From the NCBI GenBank assembly GCA_047638395.1, contig JBLIMV010000023.1, positions 35,576 through 99,575 on the forward strand: a stretch of 64,000 nucleotides of DNA, given 5' to 3'. The first letter of the stretch is position 1; every line of letters starts with the position of its first letter. Origin of the DNA: CAXBCP01 sp047638395 (GTDB taxonomy: Bacteria; Pseudomonadota; Alphaproteobacteria; MPNO01; UBA830). The notes under the pieces are model-generated. The model worked only from the letters and a program-made list of their open reading frames with translations. It was not told the origin of the DNA and did not search any database. Below, in pieces: positions 33,964 through 42,756 of this stretch. A program made the position numbers and the translations under genes.

Positions 33964-34649
33964 CCGTGGCAACGACAGACCGGCTTACGCGCCGTCAGGT
34001 TGCGTGGCGCCTGGCGCAGGACATCGCCGAGGGCAATTACGTCAATCTCGGCATCGGCATGCCCGAACTGGTGGCGAACTATATCCCCGAGGGTCGCGAA
34101 ATCATCTTCCACAGCGAGAACGGCATTCTCGGTATGGGGCCCGAACCGGGCCCAAACGAGGTCGATTACGATCTGATCAATGCGGGGAAAAAACCGATAA
34201 CCATGTTGCCTGGCGGCGCGTTTTTTCATCATGCGGATTCGTTTGCGATGATCCGGGGCGGTCATATCGATATCTGTGTGCTCGGTGCATTTCAGATATC
34301 GGCCAAGGGCGATCTCGCCAACTGGTCGACCGGCGGGCCGGATTCCGTACCGGCGGTCGGCGGGGCGATGGATCTCGCCGTTGGTGCCCGCAAAGTGTTC
34401 GTGATGACCGATCACAACACGAAGAAAGGCGATGCCAAGCTGGTTGAGGAATGTGTTTTTCCGCTGACCGGGCCGGGCGTGGTCGATACGATCTATTCCG
34501 ATATCGCTGTCATAGACGTGACCGAAGCCGGTTTTGTCGTGCGCGAGAAAGTACCGGGCCTATCGTTTGATGAGTTGCAGGCTCGTACCGGAGCGGCGCT
34601 TGGCGGGGCCGATACCTGCGTCGATCTTGTCGCACCCGAGGTTGGCTGA
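33960..34649 (+). CDS. 3-oxoacid CoA-transferase, subunit B
   Basis: 229 residues of the PcaJ/ScoB type: LAQDIAEGNYVNLGIGMPELVANYIPEG, then the catalytic Glu in FHSENGILGMGPEP (the E of SENG that forms the CoA thioester), GGAFFHHADSFAMIRGGHIDICVLGAFQ, and GAMDLAVGARKVFVMTDHNTK. Start overlaps the stop of subunit A (ATGA). Together they probably act late in an aromatic or keto-acid breakdown pathway, consistent with the LigI-like and CMD-family genes further on. Confidence 0.93.
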   Translation: MTVATTDRLTRRQVAWRLAQDIAEGNYVNLGIGMPELVANYIPEGREIIFHSENGILGMGPEPGPNEVDYDLINAGKKPITMLPGGAFFHHADSFAMIRGGHIDICVLGAFQISAKGDLANWSTGGPDSVPAVGGAMDLAVGARKVFVMTDHNTKKGDAKLVEECVFPLTGPGVVDTIYSDIAVIDVTEAGFVVREKVPGLSFDELQARTGAALGGADTCVDLVAPEVG

Positions 34650-34692
34650 ACCGGGCGTTTCCATCTTTTCTCCGTCACCGGGCCGTGACTAG

Positions 34693-34747
34693 ACCGTGAT
34701 CATTTGGTAATTGCACGTGATGGTCATGATCACCGTTCGATCATTTG
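34693..34747. promoter_or_regulatory. Inverted and direct repeats, candidate operator
   Basis: ACCGTGATCAT at 34693-34703 and ATGATCACCGT at 34726-34736 are near-perfect inverted copies (10 of 11) around a 22-nt spacer that contains CACGTG. GATCATTTG occurs exactly at 34698-34706 and 34739-34747. The cluster sits 40 nt before the oxygenase gene and 43 nt after the CoA-transferase. It may be an operator, or part of a terminator. Confidence 0.4.
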
Positions 34748-34787
34748 AACCTTGTGTGCCCCGGAAAAACCCCGCTATAAATTCAAT

Positions 34788-35435
34788 ATGAATACACGCC
34801 TTCGTGAACATGTCGTGACGGCGCAGCGCCCAGGCTGCGCACCGGAGGAACTGTCGACCCTGTTTCCGACGGTTCTGATGCGCCGGCGTATGCCGGATGC
34901 AAAGTCGAAGAACCGGCGTTTGCGCAAAATTATCCTCGACCGCGAGCAAATCGATCCCGGTGTCCGCCAGAGCAATGTCGGCGGCTGGCATTCGACCGCT
35001 GATCTTTGGGACTGGCCAGACCCGGAAATGCGCGATCTGTGCGACTGGGTGAAAACAGCAGCGCAGGGCCTGACGGCGAGCATGTACCCGCTGCAACCCG
35101 GCGACGAGGTTCTTGCCGAGCCTTATGGCGGCGCCTGGGCCAACGTGCTGCGCGATGGCGGTTACAACAAGGTGCACAATCACCCCGGCGCCGTCTGGTC
35201 GGCGGTGTATTACGTCGCATCCGGCGAGCCCTATGCAGAGCCGCCCGGCAACGGCAATTTCGAATTCATGGACCCGCGCCCCGGCAATATTCACGGCGGC
35301 AAGGAAATCATCACGCCGGAACCGGGGCTGCTCATGATGTTCCCGGCGTGGCTGTACCACTACGTGAATCCGTATCACGGTGATGGTGAGCGCATATCGA
35401 TCGCCTGGAATCTCACCGTCGAGATCGTCCGCTAA
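34788..35435 (+). CDS. 2OG-Fe(II) oxygenase-like (TIGR02466-type) protein
   Basis: 215 residues. The C-terminal half fits a double-stranded beta-helix oxygenase: ANVLRDGGYNKVHNHPGAVWSAVYYVASG carries HNH, and LLMMFPAWLYHYVNPYHGDGERISIAWNLTVE has the distal His and the Arg expected to hold 2-oxoglutarate. This block matches the putative 2OG-Fe(II) oxygenases of the TIGR02466 type, often of unknown substrate. Cytosolic. The ATG of MNTRLREH is preferred over one 12 codons upstream with no ribosome site. It lies between the CoA-transferase genes and a convergent amidohydrolase. Confidence 0.72.
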   Translation: MNTRLREHVVTAQRPGCAPEELSTLFPTVLMRRRMPDAKSKNRRLRKIILDREQIDPGVRQSNVGGWHSTADLWDWPDPEMRDLCDWVKTAAQGLTASMYPLQPGDEVLAEPYGGAWANVLRDGGYNKVHNHPGAVWSAVYYVASGEPYAEPPGNGNFEFMDPRPGNIHGGKEIITPEPGLLMMFPAWLYHYVNPYHGDGERISIAWNLTVEIVR

Positions 35436-35453
35436 CCGCCGGATACGATCTTC

Positions 35454-36356
35454 TTACCTGCCGAAACCGAACAGCTTTAGCGGGTTTTCCACCAGAATTC
35501 TGTCGCGGGTCGCGGCATCCGGGATCAATTCCGGGATCATGTCGATCAGCTCGCCGGTATCGCACTGTTCGCCAATATTATAGCGCTGAGAATGCGGCCA
35601 GTCGGTGCCCCATAGCAATCGGTCCGGTGCCGTCTCCACCATTTGATGAGCGAATGCCGGCGCATCTGCATAAGGCGGGCCGAGTGCCGAGCAGCGCTCA
35701 ATACAGGAAATCTTGGCCCAGACATGCTCATAGTCGCGGAGCAGGTCGATCAGCGTGCGGAAGGCAGGCTGGTCGGTTCCGTCGCCAAAGCTGATACGGC
35801 AGTAATGATCGATGATCGTCGGGACCGGCATGGCGGCGAGCCAGCCGGCATTGGCGATGATGCTGTCGGGCTTCGCGTGAATAGTCAGGGACCAGCCGCG
35901 ATCCTTGATGCGGTCGACGACCTTCTCAATCAGCGCGAGGTTTCCCGTGCCACCGCTTTCGGCAATCATGTTGAAGCGCACACCGCGAATGCCGCCCTCA
36001 TGCAGTGCATCGATGTCGGCATCGGTGAATGTATCGTCAACCTTCGCGATACCCATCAGGCGGCCGTCCGAGCGGGCAATCGCGTCCAGCGTCACCGAAT
36101 TGTCATGGCCGTGCGCCATCGGCTGGATGACCACGCCACGGTCGATACCAAGATGCGTCATGAGCTGGTGATAATGGCCGAGCGGGGAAGCGGGCGGGGT
36201 ATAGACGCGCTTTTCCGGGGGGGACCAGGGAAACACCTCCGGCGGGCCGAAGATATGGAAATGCGTGTCCACGCTGCCCTCCGGCATCTGGAAGGACGGT
36301 TTTCGCGGGCTCGGATGCGGCGGGAAACAATACGGCAGGTCGCGCGGCTCGGTCAT
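35454..36356 (-). CDS. Amidohydrolase, LigI-like (lactonase/decarboxylase type)
   Basis: 300 residues of the Amidohydro_2 group: GSVDTHFHIFGPPEVFPW with the metal HxH at about residues 28-30, VIQPMAHGHDNSVTLDAIARSDGRLMGIAKV, the barrel strand WSLTIHAKPDSI with the next His, and WGTDWPHSQ with the catalytic Asp. This is closest in style to 2-pyrone-4,6-dicarboxylate lactonase (LigI). It may open a pyrone or lactone ring in aromatic breakdown. The ATG of MTEPRDLP is used. The next gene upstream diverges and encodes a CMD protein, also typical of aromatic pathways. Confidence 0.82.
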   Translation of the reverse strand: MTEPRDLPYCFPPHPSPRKPSFQMPEGSVDTHFHIFGPPEVFPWSPPEKRVYTPPASPLGHYHQLMTHLGIDRGVVIQPMAHGHDNSVTLDAIARSDGRLMGIAKVDDTFTDADIDALHEGGIRGVRFNMIAESGGTGNLALIEKVVDRIKDRGWSLTIHAKPDSIIANAGWLAAMPVPTIIDHYCRISFGDGTDQPAFRTLIDLLRDYEHVWAKISCIERCSALGPPYADAPAFAHQMVETAPDRLLWGTDWPHSQRYNIGEQCDTGELIDMIPELIPDAATRDRILVENPLKLFGFGR

Positions 36357-36453
36357 AGGCCTGTTCCAATTGGGGTGTCGCAAAGGCATAGCAGCCGTAA
36401 TCCGCGCATGCCAGAATGTGCCATTGAATTATCGATGTTTAAGGAGAAAAAGA

Positions 36454-37056
36454 ATGGCCCGGATCAGCCCGATTGATCGCGAGAAGTCACCGGAACTCGA
36501 AGACATTTTCAGCCGCGCCGAACAGGCATTGGGATTTGTGCCCAACAGCTTCTTCGCCATGGGCCGCACGCCCGGCATTCTGCGGGCTTTTACGCGCCTT
36601 GCCCGCGAAGTGATCGGCGTGCCTGGCAAGGCACCGCTGCCGCTGAAGCGCATGGCCGGCTATATGGCGAGCCGTGCCGCCGGGTGCATGTATTGTTCGG
36701 CGCATACGGCTGAAACCGCGAGCGAGGTCGATGGCGTGCCTGCTGAAAAGGTGGCGGCGATCTGGGAATACGAGACCAGTCCGCTTTTCGATGACGGCGA
36801 ACGCGCGGTGCTGCGCATGGCTCAGGGGGCCGGGACGACCCCGAATGCAGTGTCCGATGAAGATTTCGACGAAATGAAGAAGCATTTTGACGAAGACCAG
36901 ATCGTCGAACTGGTCGCGGCCGTCTGCCTGTTCGGCTGGCTGAACCGCTGGAACGACACCATGGCGACGGATCTGGAGACGCGGCCGCTGGCATTCGGTC
37001 AAACGAACCTGGCAGCGAGCGGCTGGGAGCCGGGCAAGCACGTCTCCGGCGATTAG
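36454..37056 (+). CDS. Carboxymuconolactone decarboxylase (AhpD)-family protein
   Basis: 200 residues; GFVPNSFFAMGRTPGILRAF, then the redox/active-site loop AGCMYCSAHTAETASEVDGV with C-x2-C and the nearby His, and a C-terminal FGWLNRWNDTMATDLETRP. The CxxCxxxH arrangement is that of peroxidase-like AhpD proteins as well as some decarboxylases, so the chemical role could be either. A perfect AAGGAG lies 7 nt before the ATG. It is 4 nt before the SDR gene, indicating an operon with it. Confidence 0.88.
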   Translation: MARISPIDREKSPELEDIFSRAEQALGFVPNSFFAMGRTPGILRAFTRLAREVIGVPGKAPLPLKRMAGYMASRAAGCMYCSAHTAETASEVDGVPAEKVAAIWEYETSPLFDDGERAVLRMAQGAGTTPNAVSDEDFDEMKKHFDEDQIVELVAAVCLFGWLNRWNDTMATDLETRPLAFGQTNLAASGWEPGKHVSGD

Positions 37057-37060
37057 AAAG

Positions 37061-37906
37061 ATGCACTCACCAAAAGACGGGCCACAGGGCCCGGCCGCTT
37101 ATCCGTCACTCAAGGGGCGCTCCGTCATTGTCACCGGCGGCGGGCAGGGTATCGGGCGTTGCATGGCACTCGCCCTTGCGGAGCGCGGCGCGTGCGTCGT
37201 GGCGACGGCCGCCCGGGGCACGGATTCGCTGATTGAGACCGCCGCGATGGCAAAAGATCTCGCTGGAACAGTCGTGACGCTTCAGGCCGATATCCGTTCG
37301 CCTGAGGACTGTGCCCGCACGGTCGATACCGCTCTATCCGAATTCGGTACCTTGCATGCACTGGTCAACAACGCGGCGCGCGGGATTGCCTATGTGCGCG
37401 CACCGGCCGACGGTGCCGCGCTGCCGTTCTGGGAGATCGACGGTGCCCGCTGGGCTGAAACCATGACGACAAACGTTATCGGGACATTTCAGATGAGCGC
37501 CGCCGCGGGGCCGCACATGATCTCGCAGGGGTTCGGCCGGATCGTGAATGTGTCCACCAGCGACCGCTCGATGATCCGCGAGCATAATTCCCCGTATGGC
37601 CCGTCCAAGGCGGCGCTGGAAGCAATGAGCGTGGCCTGGTCGAAGGAAGCCGCCGATCATGGTGTCACCGTCAACGTGCTGTTGCCGGGAGGTGCGACGC
37701 AGACCCGTATGATCACCGGCGTGACCAAGCGTGAGCCGTTGCCGCCGAGTGTTATGAACCCGGCAATCCTGTGGCTTTGCGCCGATCAATCGAACGGTCA
37801 TACCGGTGGCCGCTACATTGCCAGCGTGTGGGATTCTGCCGCAGACCCGACCGCGGCCGCCGACGGTGCGCGCCAGCCGTCGCATGAGATGCCGGTTATA
37901 ATGTAG
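37061..37906 (+). CDS. Short-chain dehydrogenase/reductase
   Basis: 281 residues: GRSVIVTGGGQGIGRCMALALAERGA (TGxxxGIG at about residues 24-31), then LVNNAARGI (NNAG-like, here NNAA), catalytic Ser in IVNVSTSDRS and Y-x-x-x-K in SPYGPSKAALEAM. The tail (DQSNGHTGGRYIASVWD) is long. Acts on an alcohol or ketone with NAD(P). It directly follows the CMD-family gene and ends the rightward segment; the EamA gene faces it. Confidence 0.9.
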   Translation: MHSPKDGPQGPAAYPSLKGRSVIVTGGGQGIGRCMALALAERGACVVATAARGTDSLIETAAMAKDLAGTVVTLQADIRSPEDCARTVDTALSEFGTLHALVNNAARGIAYVRAPADGAALPFWEIDGARWAETMTTNVIGTFQMSAAAGPHMISQGFGRIVNVSTSDRSMIREHNSPYGPSKAALEAMSVAWSKEAADHGVTVNVLLPGGATQTRMITGVTKREPLPPSVMNPAILWLCADQSNGHTGGRYIASVWDSAADPTAAADGARQPSHEMPVIM

Positions 37907-37930
37907 CTGCGCGATTGCAGCGTGGCGGGA

Positions 37931-38815
37931 TTATGAGGCGGCGCGCCGCTCCCGGGTTTCTCGGTGCCAGATATACAGTCCGCTGCCGATCACGATGCAG
38001 GTACCGAGGATCGAATATTCATCCGGGATCTGATCGAACACGATGATGCTGATGATCGTGACCCAGGCGATCTGGGTATACAGAAACGGCGACAGCGTCG
38101 ACACACCGGCAACCTCGAACGCGCGGATCAGCAGGTAGTGGCCGAAGCCGAACAATGTGCCGGTCGCCACCATGATCGCCCAGGCGGTCGCATCCGGTGA
38201 TTTCCAGACAAACGGCACGATACATGACATTACGATGCAGCCGACGGCGGAGGTCCAGAACAGGCTGGTCTTGGTATCCTCGGTGCGCCCGGCAATACGG
38301 GTCATGATCTGATAGGACGCATAGCAGACCGCGGTGATCAGCGGCAGGAACGCGGCCCAGTGCATGACGCCGAGCCCGGGCCGAATGATCACCAGCACGC
38401 CCAGGAAGCCGACAAAAATCGCCGCCCAGCGGCGTGGACCGACCTTTTCGCCCAGAAACGGGATCGATAATGCCGTGACCAGCAATGGTGCGGCGAAATT
38501 GATCGCGACCGCTTCGGGCAGCGACAGGTAGATCAGGGCGGTAAAGAAGCTGACGGTGCCCAGCATCAGCGTGATCGAGCGTGCCAGGTGGAGGAACGGC
38601 CTTGAGGTCCGCATCTGGCTGATGATGCCCGTGCGCGAGAAGATCAGCAGGAAGACTGCTGCGTGAAACACGTAGCGTGCCCAAACGACCTGCAGGATGT
38701 CGTAATCCTTCGACAGGATTTTGACGCAGGCTTCGCCCATGCCGAAGAACGCGACACCGGTGCAGAGCAGCGCGATCCCCATCCGGGGGTTTTGTATTCG
38801 GGCGGCAACGTCCAT
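37931..38815 (-). CDS. EamA/DMT-family transporter
   Basis: 294 residues with ten hydrophobic segments in two EamA halves (about 15-145 and 155-285). The conserved VWARYVFHAAVFLL, FLGEKVGPRRWAAIFVGFLGVLVIIRPG and a later FDQIPDEYSILGTCIVIGSGLYIW fit the drug/metabolite transporter family. It is an inner-membrane exporter with unknown substrate. It lies 54 nt upstream of the NIPSNAP gene on the opposite... same minus strand order: NIPSNAP and RidA genes lie upstream of it, so co-transcription is likely. Confidence 0.87.
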   Translation of the reverse strand: MDVAARIQNPRMGIALLCTGVAFFGMGEACVKILSKDYDILQVVWARYVFHAAVFLLIFSRTGIISQMRTSRPFLHLARSITLMLGTVSFFTALIYLSLPEAVAINFAAPLLVTALSIPFLGEKVGPRRWAAIFVGFLGVLVIIRPGLGVMHWAAFLPLITAVCYASYQIMTRIAGRTEDTKTSLFWTSAVGCIVMSCIVPFVWKSPDATAWAIMVATGTLFGFGHYLLIRAFEVAGVSTLSPFLYTQIAWVTIISIIVFDQIPDEYSILGTCIVIGSGLYIWHRETRERRAAS

Positions 38816-38869
38816 CAGCGGTGTTCCCGGGAGGTCGTCATTGTCGGTTTCTCCCGGAAATCGGCGTGG

Positions 38870-39193
38870 TTACTGAAGGATCGACATTCTGGTCGGTTCG
38901 ATCCGCGTCACGACCATGGCTTCACGGTCGAGCACATCGTTCAGCCGCGGGCTGATGCCCTCGGTCCATTCGGTGCTGCCATAGACGGCGTCGTATAGGG
39001 CGGCGCGCTGTTCTTCGCTTTCGAAACGGCGGATCCAGACATAGACGGACTCATCGTCTTCGCCCTTGAAGCTGCCGGTGATGACCATGCCCTTGGCAAC
39101 CTGGAAGGGGATAATTTCCTCTTCCATGATTTTAAGCCACGTATCCATCTGACCCGGGCGGACCTTGTATTGCCGTAATTCGTAAAATGCCAT
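38870..39193 (-). CDS. NIPSNAP-family protein
   Basis: 107 residues; MAFYELRQYKVRPGQMDTWLKIMEEEI, VAKGMVITGSFKGEDDESVYVWIRRFESEEQRAALYDAVYGSTEW and a final basic strand are the dimeric ferredoxin-like (NIPSNAP) signatures. Small proteins of this fold are common in aromatic or polyketide pathways as isomerase- or monooxygenase-like enzymes. I begin at the Met with AGGGAGAG shortly upstream; open codons beyond that are antisense-like. Same strand as RidA and EamA, with 31 nt to RidA. Confidence 0.85.
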   Translation of the reverse strand: MAFYELRQYKVRPGQMDTWLKIMEEEIIPFQVAKGMVITGSFKGEDDESVYVWIRRFESEEQRAALYDAVYGSTEWTEGISPRLNDVLDREAMVVTRIEPTRMSILQ

Positions 39194-39224
39194 TTCGGCT
39201 CTCCCTTGTATTTTGCGGTTTTGC

Positions 39225-39632
39225 TTATTCGTCGACCACGGCGGTGACGTCAATCTCGACCATGGCGCCTTCGACCAGCAGGGCCGCGACACCGACACAG
39301 GTGCTCGCCGCCGATTTGTCGTCGCCATAAAAATCCATCATCGCCTTCATGATAACCGGGCGGTGATCCAGCTGCAGCCCGACAATAAACACCCGCTGGC
39401 GTACCACGTTGGCCGGGGTCGCCCCCGCCAGAGCCAGCGCCTTGCGAATGGTGTCATAGACATAGGCCATTTGTGCGCCCAGATCGCCGGGTGCGATAAG
39501 CTCGCCCTCCGGCGTCGATGGCACAAGCCCGGACAGGTGGATCGTCTTGCCGCCGGTGCTGGTAACGAGGTTGGTAAAATGCGGCTTGTTCCAGAGAAAG
39601 TCGGGACGGATACGGTCGATTTTGACGGACAT
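39225..39632 (-). CDS. RidA-family protein (YjgF/Rid)
   Basis: 135 residues with GGKTIHLSGLVPSTPEGELIAPGDLGAQMAYVYDTIRKALALAGATPANVVRQRVFIV and a C-terminal ASTCVGVAALLVEGAMVEIDVTAVVDE. The usual deaminase Arg (A-R...) near residue 105 is not clearly present: the segment is STCVGVAAL rather than RTCVEVAAL, so classic 2-imino acid deaminase activity is uncertain. It may be a Rid-like enzyme for a pathway intermediate. The ATG after GGAACACCC is used. Confidence 0.83.
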   Translation of the reverse strand: MSVKIDRIRPDFLWNKPHFTNLVTSTGGKTIHLSGLVPSTPEGELIAPGDLGAQMAYVYDTIRKALALAGATPANVVRQRVFIVGLQLDHRPVIMKAMMDFYGDDKSAASTCVGVAALLVEGAMVEIDVTAVVDE

Positions 39633-39743
39633 GGGTGTTCCTGTGCGGCGATGTGGCCTCATTATGCGCGCCTCGTGTGTCGGGAGACAATGGGGCGGAG
39701 GCGGGATTATTTGTCACGACGCCATGCAAAAACGACACCATGT

Positions 39744-39772
39744 AAAAACGGCGCCACCCGAAGGTGACGCCG
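39744..39772 (-). terminator. Intrinsic terminator of the DctPQM operon
   Basis: Read on the minus strand, CGGCGTCACC, loop TTCG, GGTGGCGCCG (one internal mismatch) is followed by a run of T. It lies 27 nt past the DctP stop codon. Confidence 0.85.
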
Positions 39773-39798
39773 CCTATCGTCAAAGCCTGTCGTGAGGC

Positions 39799-40788
39799 TT
39801 ATTCGTACATCAGCGATTTGAGCTTTTTGTAATCGACATTGTAGTTTGAGTACTTGTCGTTCACCGCCCATTTCGCACCGTAAATCGTCTTGAGATAGGC
39901 TTTGCCGTATTCGCCGTCGAGCGCGATGTCTTTGACACCCGCCTTGGCGAGTTTGGCTTCGTCCGCCGCGAGGTTTTTCGCCACGACCTCGTTGCTTCGG
40001 ACTTCGTACTGCTTGGCGAGTTTGGTCAGGAAGTCACGTTCGGCCTGGGTGAGGCTCGCCCATTTATCCTTGTTGACGATGACGAGGAAGGTCGCGCCGT
40101 AGAAATTCGGCGTGATCTTGTATTTCAGGAATTTCTCCCAGCCATACTTGGTGACCGAGCCCTTGGGCCAGGCGATACCATCGACTACACCGCGCTGCAG
40201 CCCGGTATAGACGTCACCCGGAGAGATGGCGACCGGCGTTGCACTCATGGCAGATAGCAGGGGTTTGTAGAGACCCGTCGAGCGCATCTTGACTCCCTTG
40301 AGCGCAAGACCGGTGGTCTTGCTCAGCGTCGGCTTTTTGATCGTGTACATATAGAACGTGGATACGTCATAGGCGGGGAAGGCCAGAATGTGGGAATTGA
40401 GGCCCTTGTTCCAGGCTTCTTCCAGCATTTTGGTTGCGCCGTTCGCACGCATTTCAGCGAGCGACTTATTATGAGCGCCGAGCAGACGCGCTTCCGGCAG
40501 GTCCGCGCCGTAATAGGGGGCGGGGCAGAAGATCATGTCGATCAGCCCGCGTTTGACCAGTCCGCCCTGTTTGCGGAACGGGGTGATTTCGGGACCGCCG
40601 ATATATTTCAGCTTGAGCCCGATTTTGTTCTTCTGTGCGGGTTTCAGGAATTCGTTGAGAAAGACAACGACATGGTCATGTGTCTTGATCTGACAGGTCG
40701 ATACCTTGATCGTCGACGCCTGGGCCGGCACGGTCCACGCCACTGCGGCGGCGGCCATTGCCGGAATTAAAATTGATCTGCGTATCAT
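39799..40788 (-). CDS. TRAP transporter binding protein, DctP type
   Basis: 329 residues: signal peptide (RRSILIPAMAAAAVAW to AQAS), then a DctP-fold protein with KVSTCQIKTHDHVVVFLNEF, GLKLKYIGGPEITPFRKQGGLVKRGLIDMIFCPAPYYGADLPEA and YKPLLSAMSATPVAISPGDVYTGLQRGVVDGIAWP (the conserved E/D-D-G-x-x-W region). The ATG chosen has GGAGGAATAACC before it; an ATG nine codons upstream has none. It captures an organic acid, probably for the nearby catabolic genes, and works with the DctM and DctQ proteins encoded upstream. Confidence 0.9.
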   Translation of the reverse strand: MIRRSILIPAMAAAAVAWTVPAQASTIKVSTCQIKTHDHVVVFLNEFLKPAQKNKIGLKLKYIGGPEITPFRKQGGLVKRGLIDMIFCPAPYYGADLPEARLLGAHNKSLAEMRANGATKMLEEAWNKGLNSHILAFPAYDVSTFYMYTIKKPTLSKTTGLALKGVKMRSTGLYKPLLSAMSATPVAISPGDVYTGLQRGVVDGIAWPKGSVTKYGWEKFLKYKITPNFYGATFLVIVNKDKWASLTQAERDFLTKLAKQYEVRSNEVVAKNLAADEAKLAKAGVKDIALDGEYGKAYLKTIYGAKWAVNDKYSNYNVDYKKLKSLMYE

Positions 40789-40923
40789 CTGGTTATTCCT
40801 CCATTTGTTTTTCACGGGAAAGTCCCGCTTCTTTGACGCCGGGCATTTTGTCTCACAACGCGTGTGGCCCGGCTTATAGATCGCATCACTACGCGTGTTA
40901 CGCGTTGAACAGGGGTGGCTCCG

Positions 40924-42240
40924 CTACATCAGGCTGGGAAGCCAGAGGGCGAGAGCCGGGAAAAAAATCAGGATCATGATCAGGATGGCGTCACAGACCA
41001 GGAACGGGAAGGCCGCGCTCGCCACCTGAAACAGGGTCGTACCCTTTGGCGCGACCCCGAGCATGACATATAGAAGCAGGCCGAATGGCGGGGTGGTACC
41101 AGCCATCTCGAAGGTCATCAGGACGAACAGGCCGAACCAGATCAGATCGAAGCCAAGCTGCTGCGCCAGCGGGAAGAAGATCGGCACCGTGATCAGCATC
41201 ATGGATGTCGGGTCCATGAACATGCCAAGCGTGATGAGGATGAAAAACATCATCAGCAGGATCCAGTACTTGGATATCCCGAACCCGATTGCCCATTCCA
41301 GAAGCCCGGCACTGGCGCCGGAAAACGCCAGAAGCTGACTGAACACGGTCGAGCTCATAATGATGAAGAACACCATCGCGCCAACTTTGACCGTGGCTTC
41401 AACAGAGGCGCGCAGGGCGGAGAACGTCAGGACCCGGAACGCGGTCGCCAGGATCATCACGCCAAGCACGCCAAATGCGGCAGCCTCCGTCGGCGTCGTC
41501 CAGCCAAGGATTATGAAACCGATCACCATAAAGACCACAAGGCTCATCGGCAGGATATTGGTGCAGACGAGTTTTACCCTTTCCATCACCGGCGGCATCT
41601 CGACTTCATAGGCCGGCGCCGAATCCGGGTTCATCCTGATCTGGAAGAAAATCATCGCGGCGTACAGGCCTGCCAGCAGGAAGCCGGGCAGGAAGCCGGC
41701 AATCAGCAGGCTGCCGACATCGATATTGGCAATCGACGCCAGTAATACGCCGAGCGCCGAGGGCGGGATAATCATTGCCAGGCCGCCAGTGCCGAGGATC
41801 GGCCCCATCGACATGCGCCGGTTATAGCCGCGGCGCTGCATCTCCGGCACCATGAGGGCACCGAGCATCGCGGTATTGGCCATGCTCGAGCCGGTCAGGG
41901 TGGAAAAGACAGACCCACCGGCGACCGTCAGGTAACACAGCCGACCGGGCAGGCGGCCGAACAGCACATCGAGGCCGTCGAACACCCGGATCGCAAGGCC
42001 GGTGTGAAAAAACAGCGAGCCCATCATGATGAACATCGGGACCGGCCCCAGCGTAAAGCGGGTGAGCAGCGATGTGGAATTGTCGACGATCTGGGTCCAG
42101 GCGGCCCAGTCGCCCATAAAAATCAGGGCGCCGATGATGTTTGCCGTGATGAATGTCATGGCGACGGGAATGCCCATTGCCATGAAGATCATCACCATGC
42201 CGATCAGTGTCGCGAGTGCCCAGTACCATTCCATATCCAT
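40924..42240 (-). CDS. TRAP transporter large permease, DctM type
   Basis: 438 residues, about 12 hydrophobic spans. It has the DctM pattern: MGSLFFHTGLAIRVFDGLDVLFGRLPGRLCYLTVAGGSVFSTLTGSSMANTAMLGALMVPEMQRRGYNR (about 85-150), then IIPPSALGVLLASIANIDVGSLLIAGFLPG, and FIMMSST-like region in its second half (IIMSSTVFSQLLAFSGASAGLLEWAIG). Starts 3 nt after the DctQ stop, so coupled. A gap of 135 nt lies before DctP. Confidence 0.93.
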   Translation of the reverse strand: MDMEWYWALATLIGMVMIFMAMGIPVAMTFITANIIGALIFMGDWAAWTQIVDNSTSLLTRFTLGPVPMFIMMGSLFFHTGLAIRVFDGLDVLFGRLPGRLCYLTVAGGSVFSTLTGSSMANTAMLGALMVPEMQRRGYNRRMSMGPILGTGGLAMIIPPSALGVLLASIANIDVGSLLIAGFLPGFLLAGLYAAMIFFQIRMNPDSAPAYEVEMPPVMERVKLVCTNILPMSLVVFMVIGFIILGWTTPTEAAAFGVLGVMILATAFRVLTFSALRASVEATVKVGAMVFFIIMSSTVFSQLLAFSGASAGLLEWAIGFGISKYWILLMMFFILITLGMFMDPTSMMLITVPIFFPLAQQLGFDLIWFGLFVLMTFEMAGTTPPFGLLLYVMLGVAPKGTTLFQVASAAFPFLVCDAILIMILIFFPALALWLPSLM

Positions 42241-42243
42241 GGT

Positions 42244-42756
42244 CTAGACGCCTTCCCGCTCATCGACCGACTGGCTGTACATGTCGTCGATCCCGATCAG
42301 GTACCGGGCAAATTCAAGCGCCACGAAGAGCAGGCAGATCGGCATGGGGAAGTAGAGTGTCCAGAGCGGCATATCCACACTGCGGACATCGACCATGCTT
42401 TCCTGCCAGGCGACCATCACAAGCCCGGCGGCATGGACACAGTAAATCGAGGCCGCCACCGTGCAGATCGCGTAAACCACCTTGGCGATGACCTTTTTGA
42501 CGGCCGCGGGCATGAACTGGGTCACCGCGTCGATAAACACGTGTCCTTTGATCCGCACCAGCCAGGGGGCCGCGAGCATCGTGAACCACAGCAGGATGTA
42601 TTCGACGACCGAGATGGTGAAGGCGGGCGGGATGAAGCCGGTGATCCGCATGGTCACGTCGACGACGATCATCACGAAGCTGAGGAAAATCAGGATCCCC
42701 GCCAGCACCGCCATCCCGTTCAGGATGAAGTTGTATCCTTTGAAAAGGCGTTCCAC
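42244..42756 (-). CDS. TRAP transporter small permease, DctQ type
   Basis: 170 residues with four hydrophobic helices, the DctQ size. ILNGMAVLAGILIFLSFVMIVVDVTMRITGF is the first half, then LLWFTMLAAPWLVRIKGHVFIDAVTQFMP and a C-terminal MPLWTLYFPMPICLLFVALEFARYLIG. First gene of the DctQ-DctM-DctP order on the minus strand; the promoter is expected upstream at 42.76-43.0 kb. Confidence 0.88.
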   Translation of the reverse strand: MERLFKGYNFILNGMAVLAGILIFLSFVMIVVDVTMRITGFIPPAFTISVVEYILLWFTMLAAPWLVRIKGHVFIDAVTQFMPAAVKKVIAKVVYAICTVAASIYCVHAAGLVMVAWQESMVDVRSVDMPLWTLYFPMPICLLFVALEFARYLIGIDDMYSQSVDEREGV

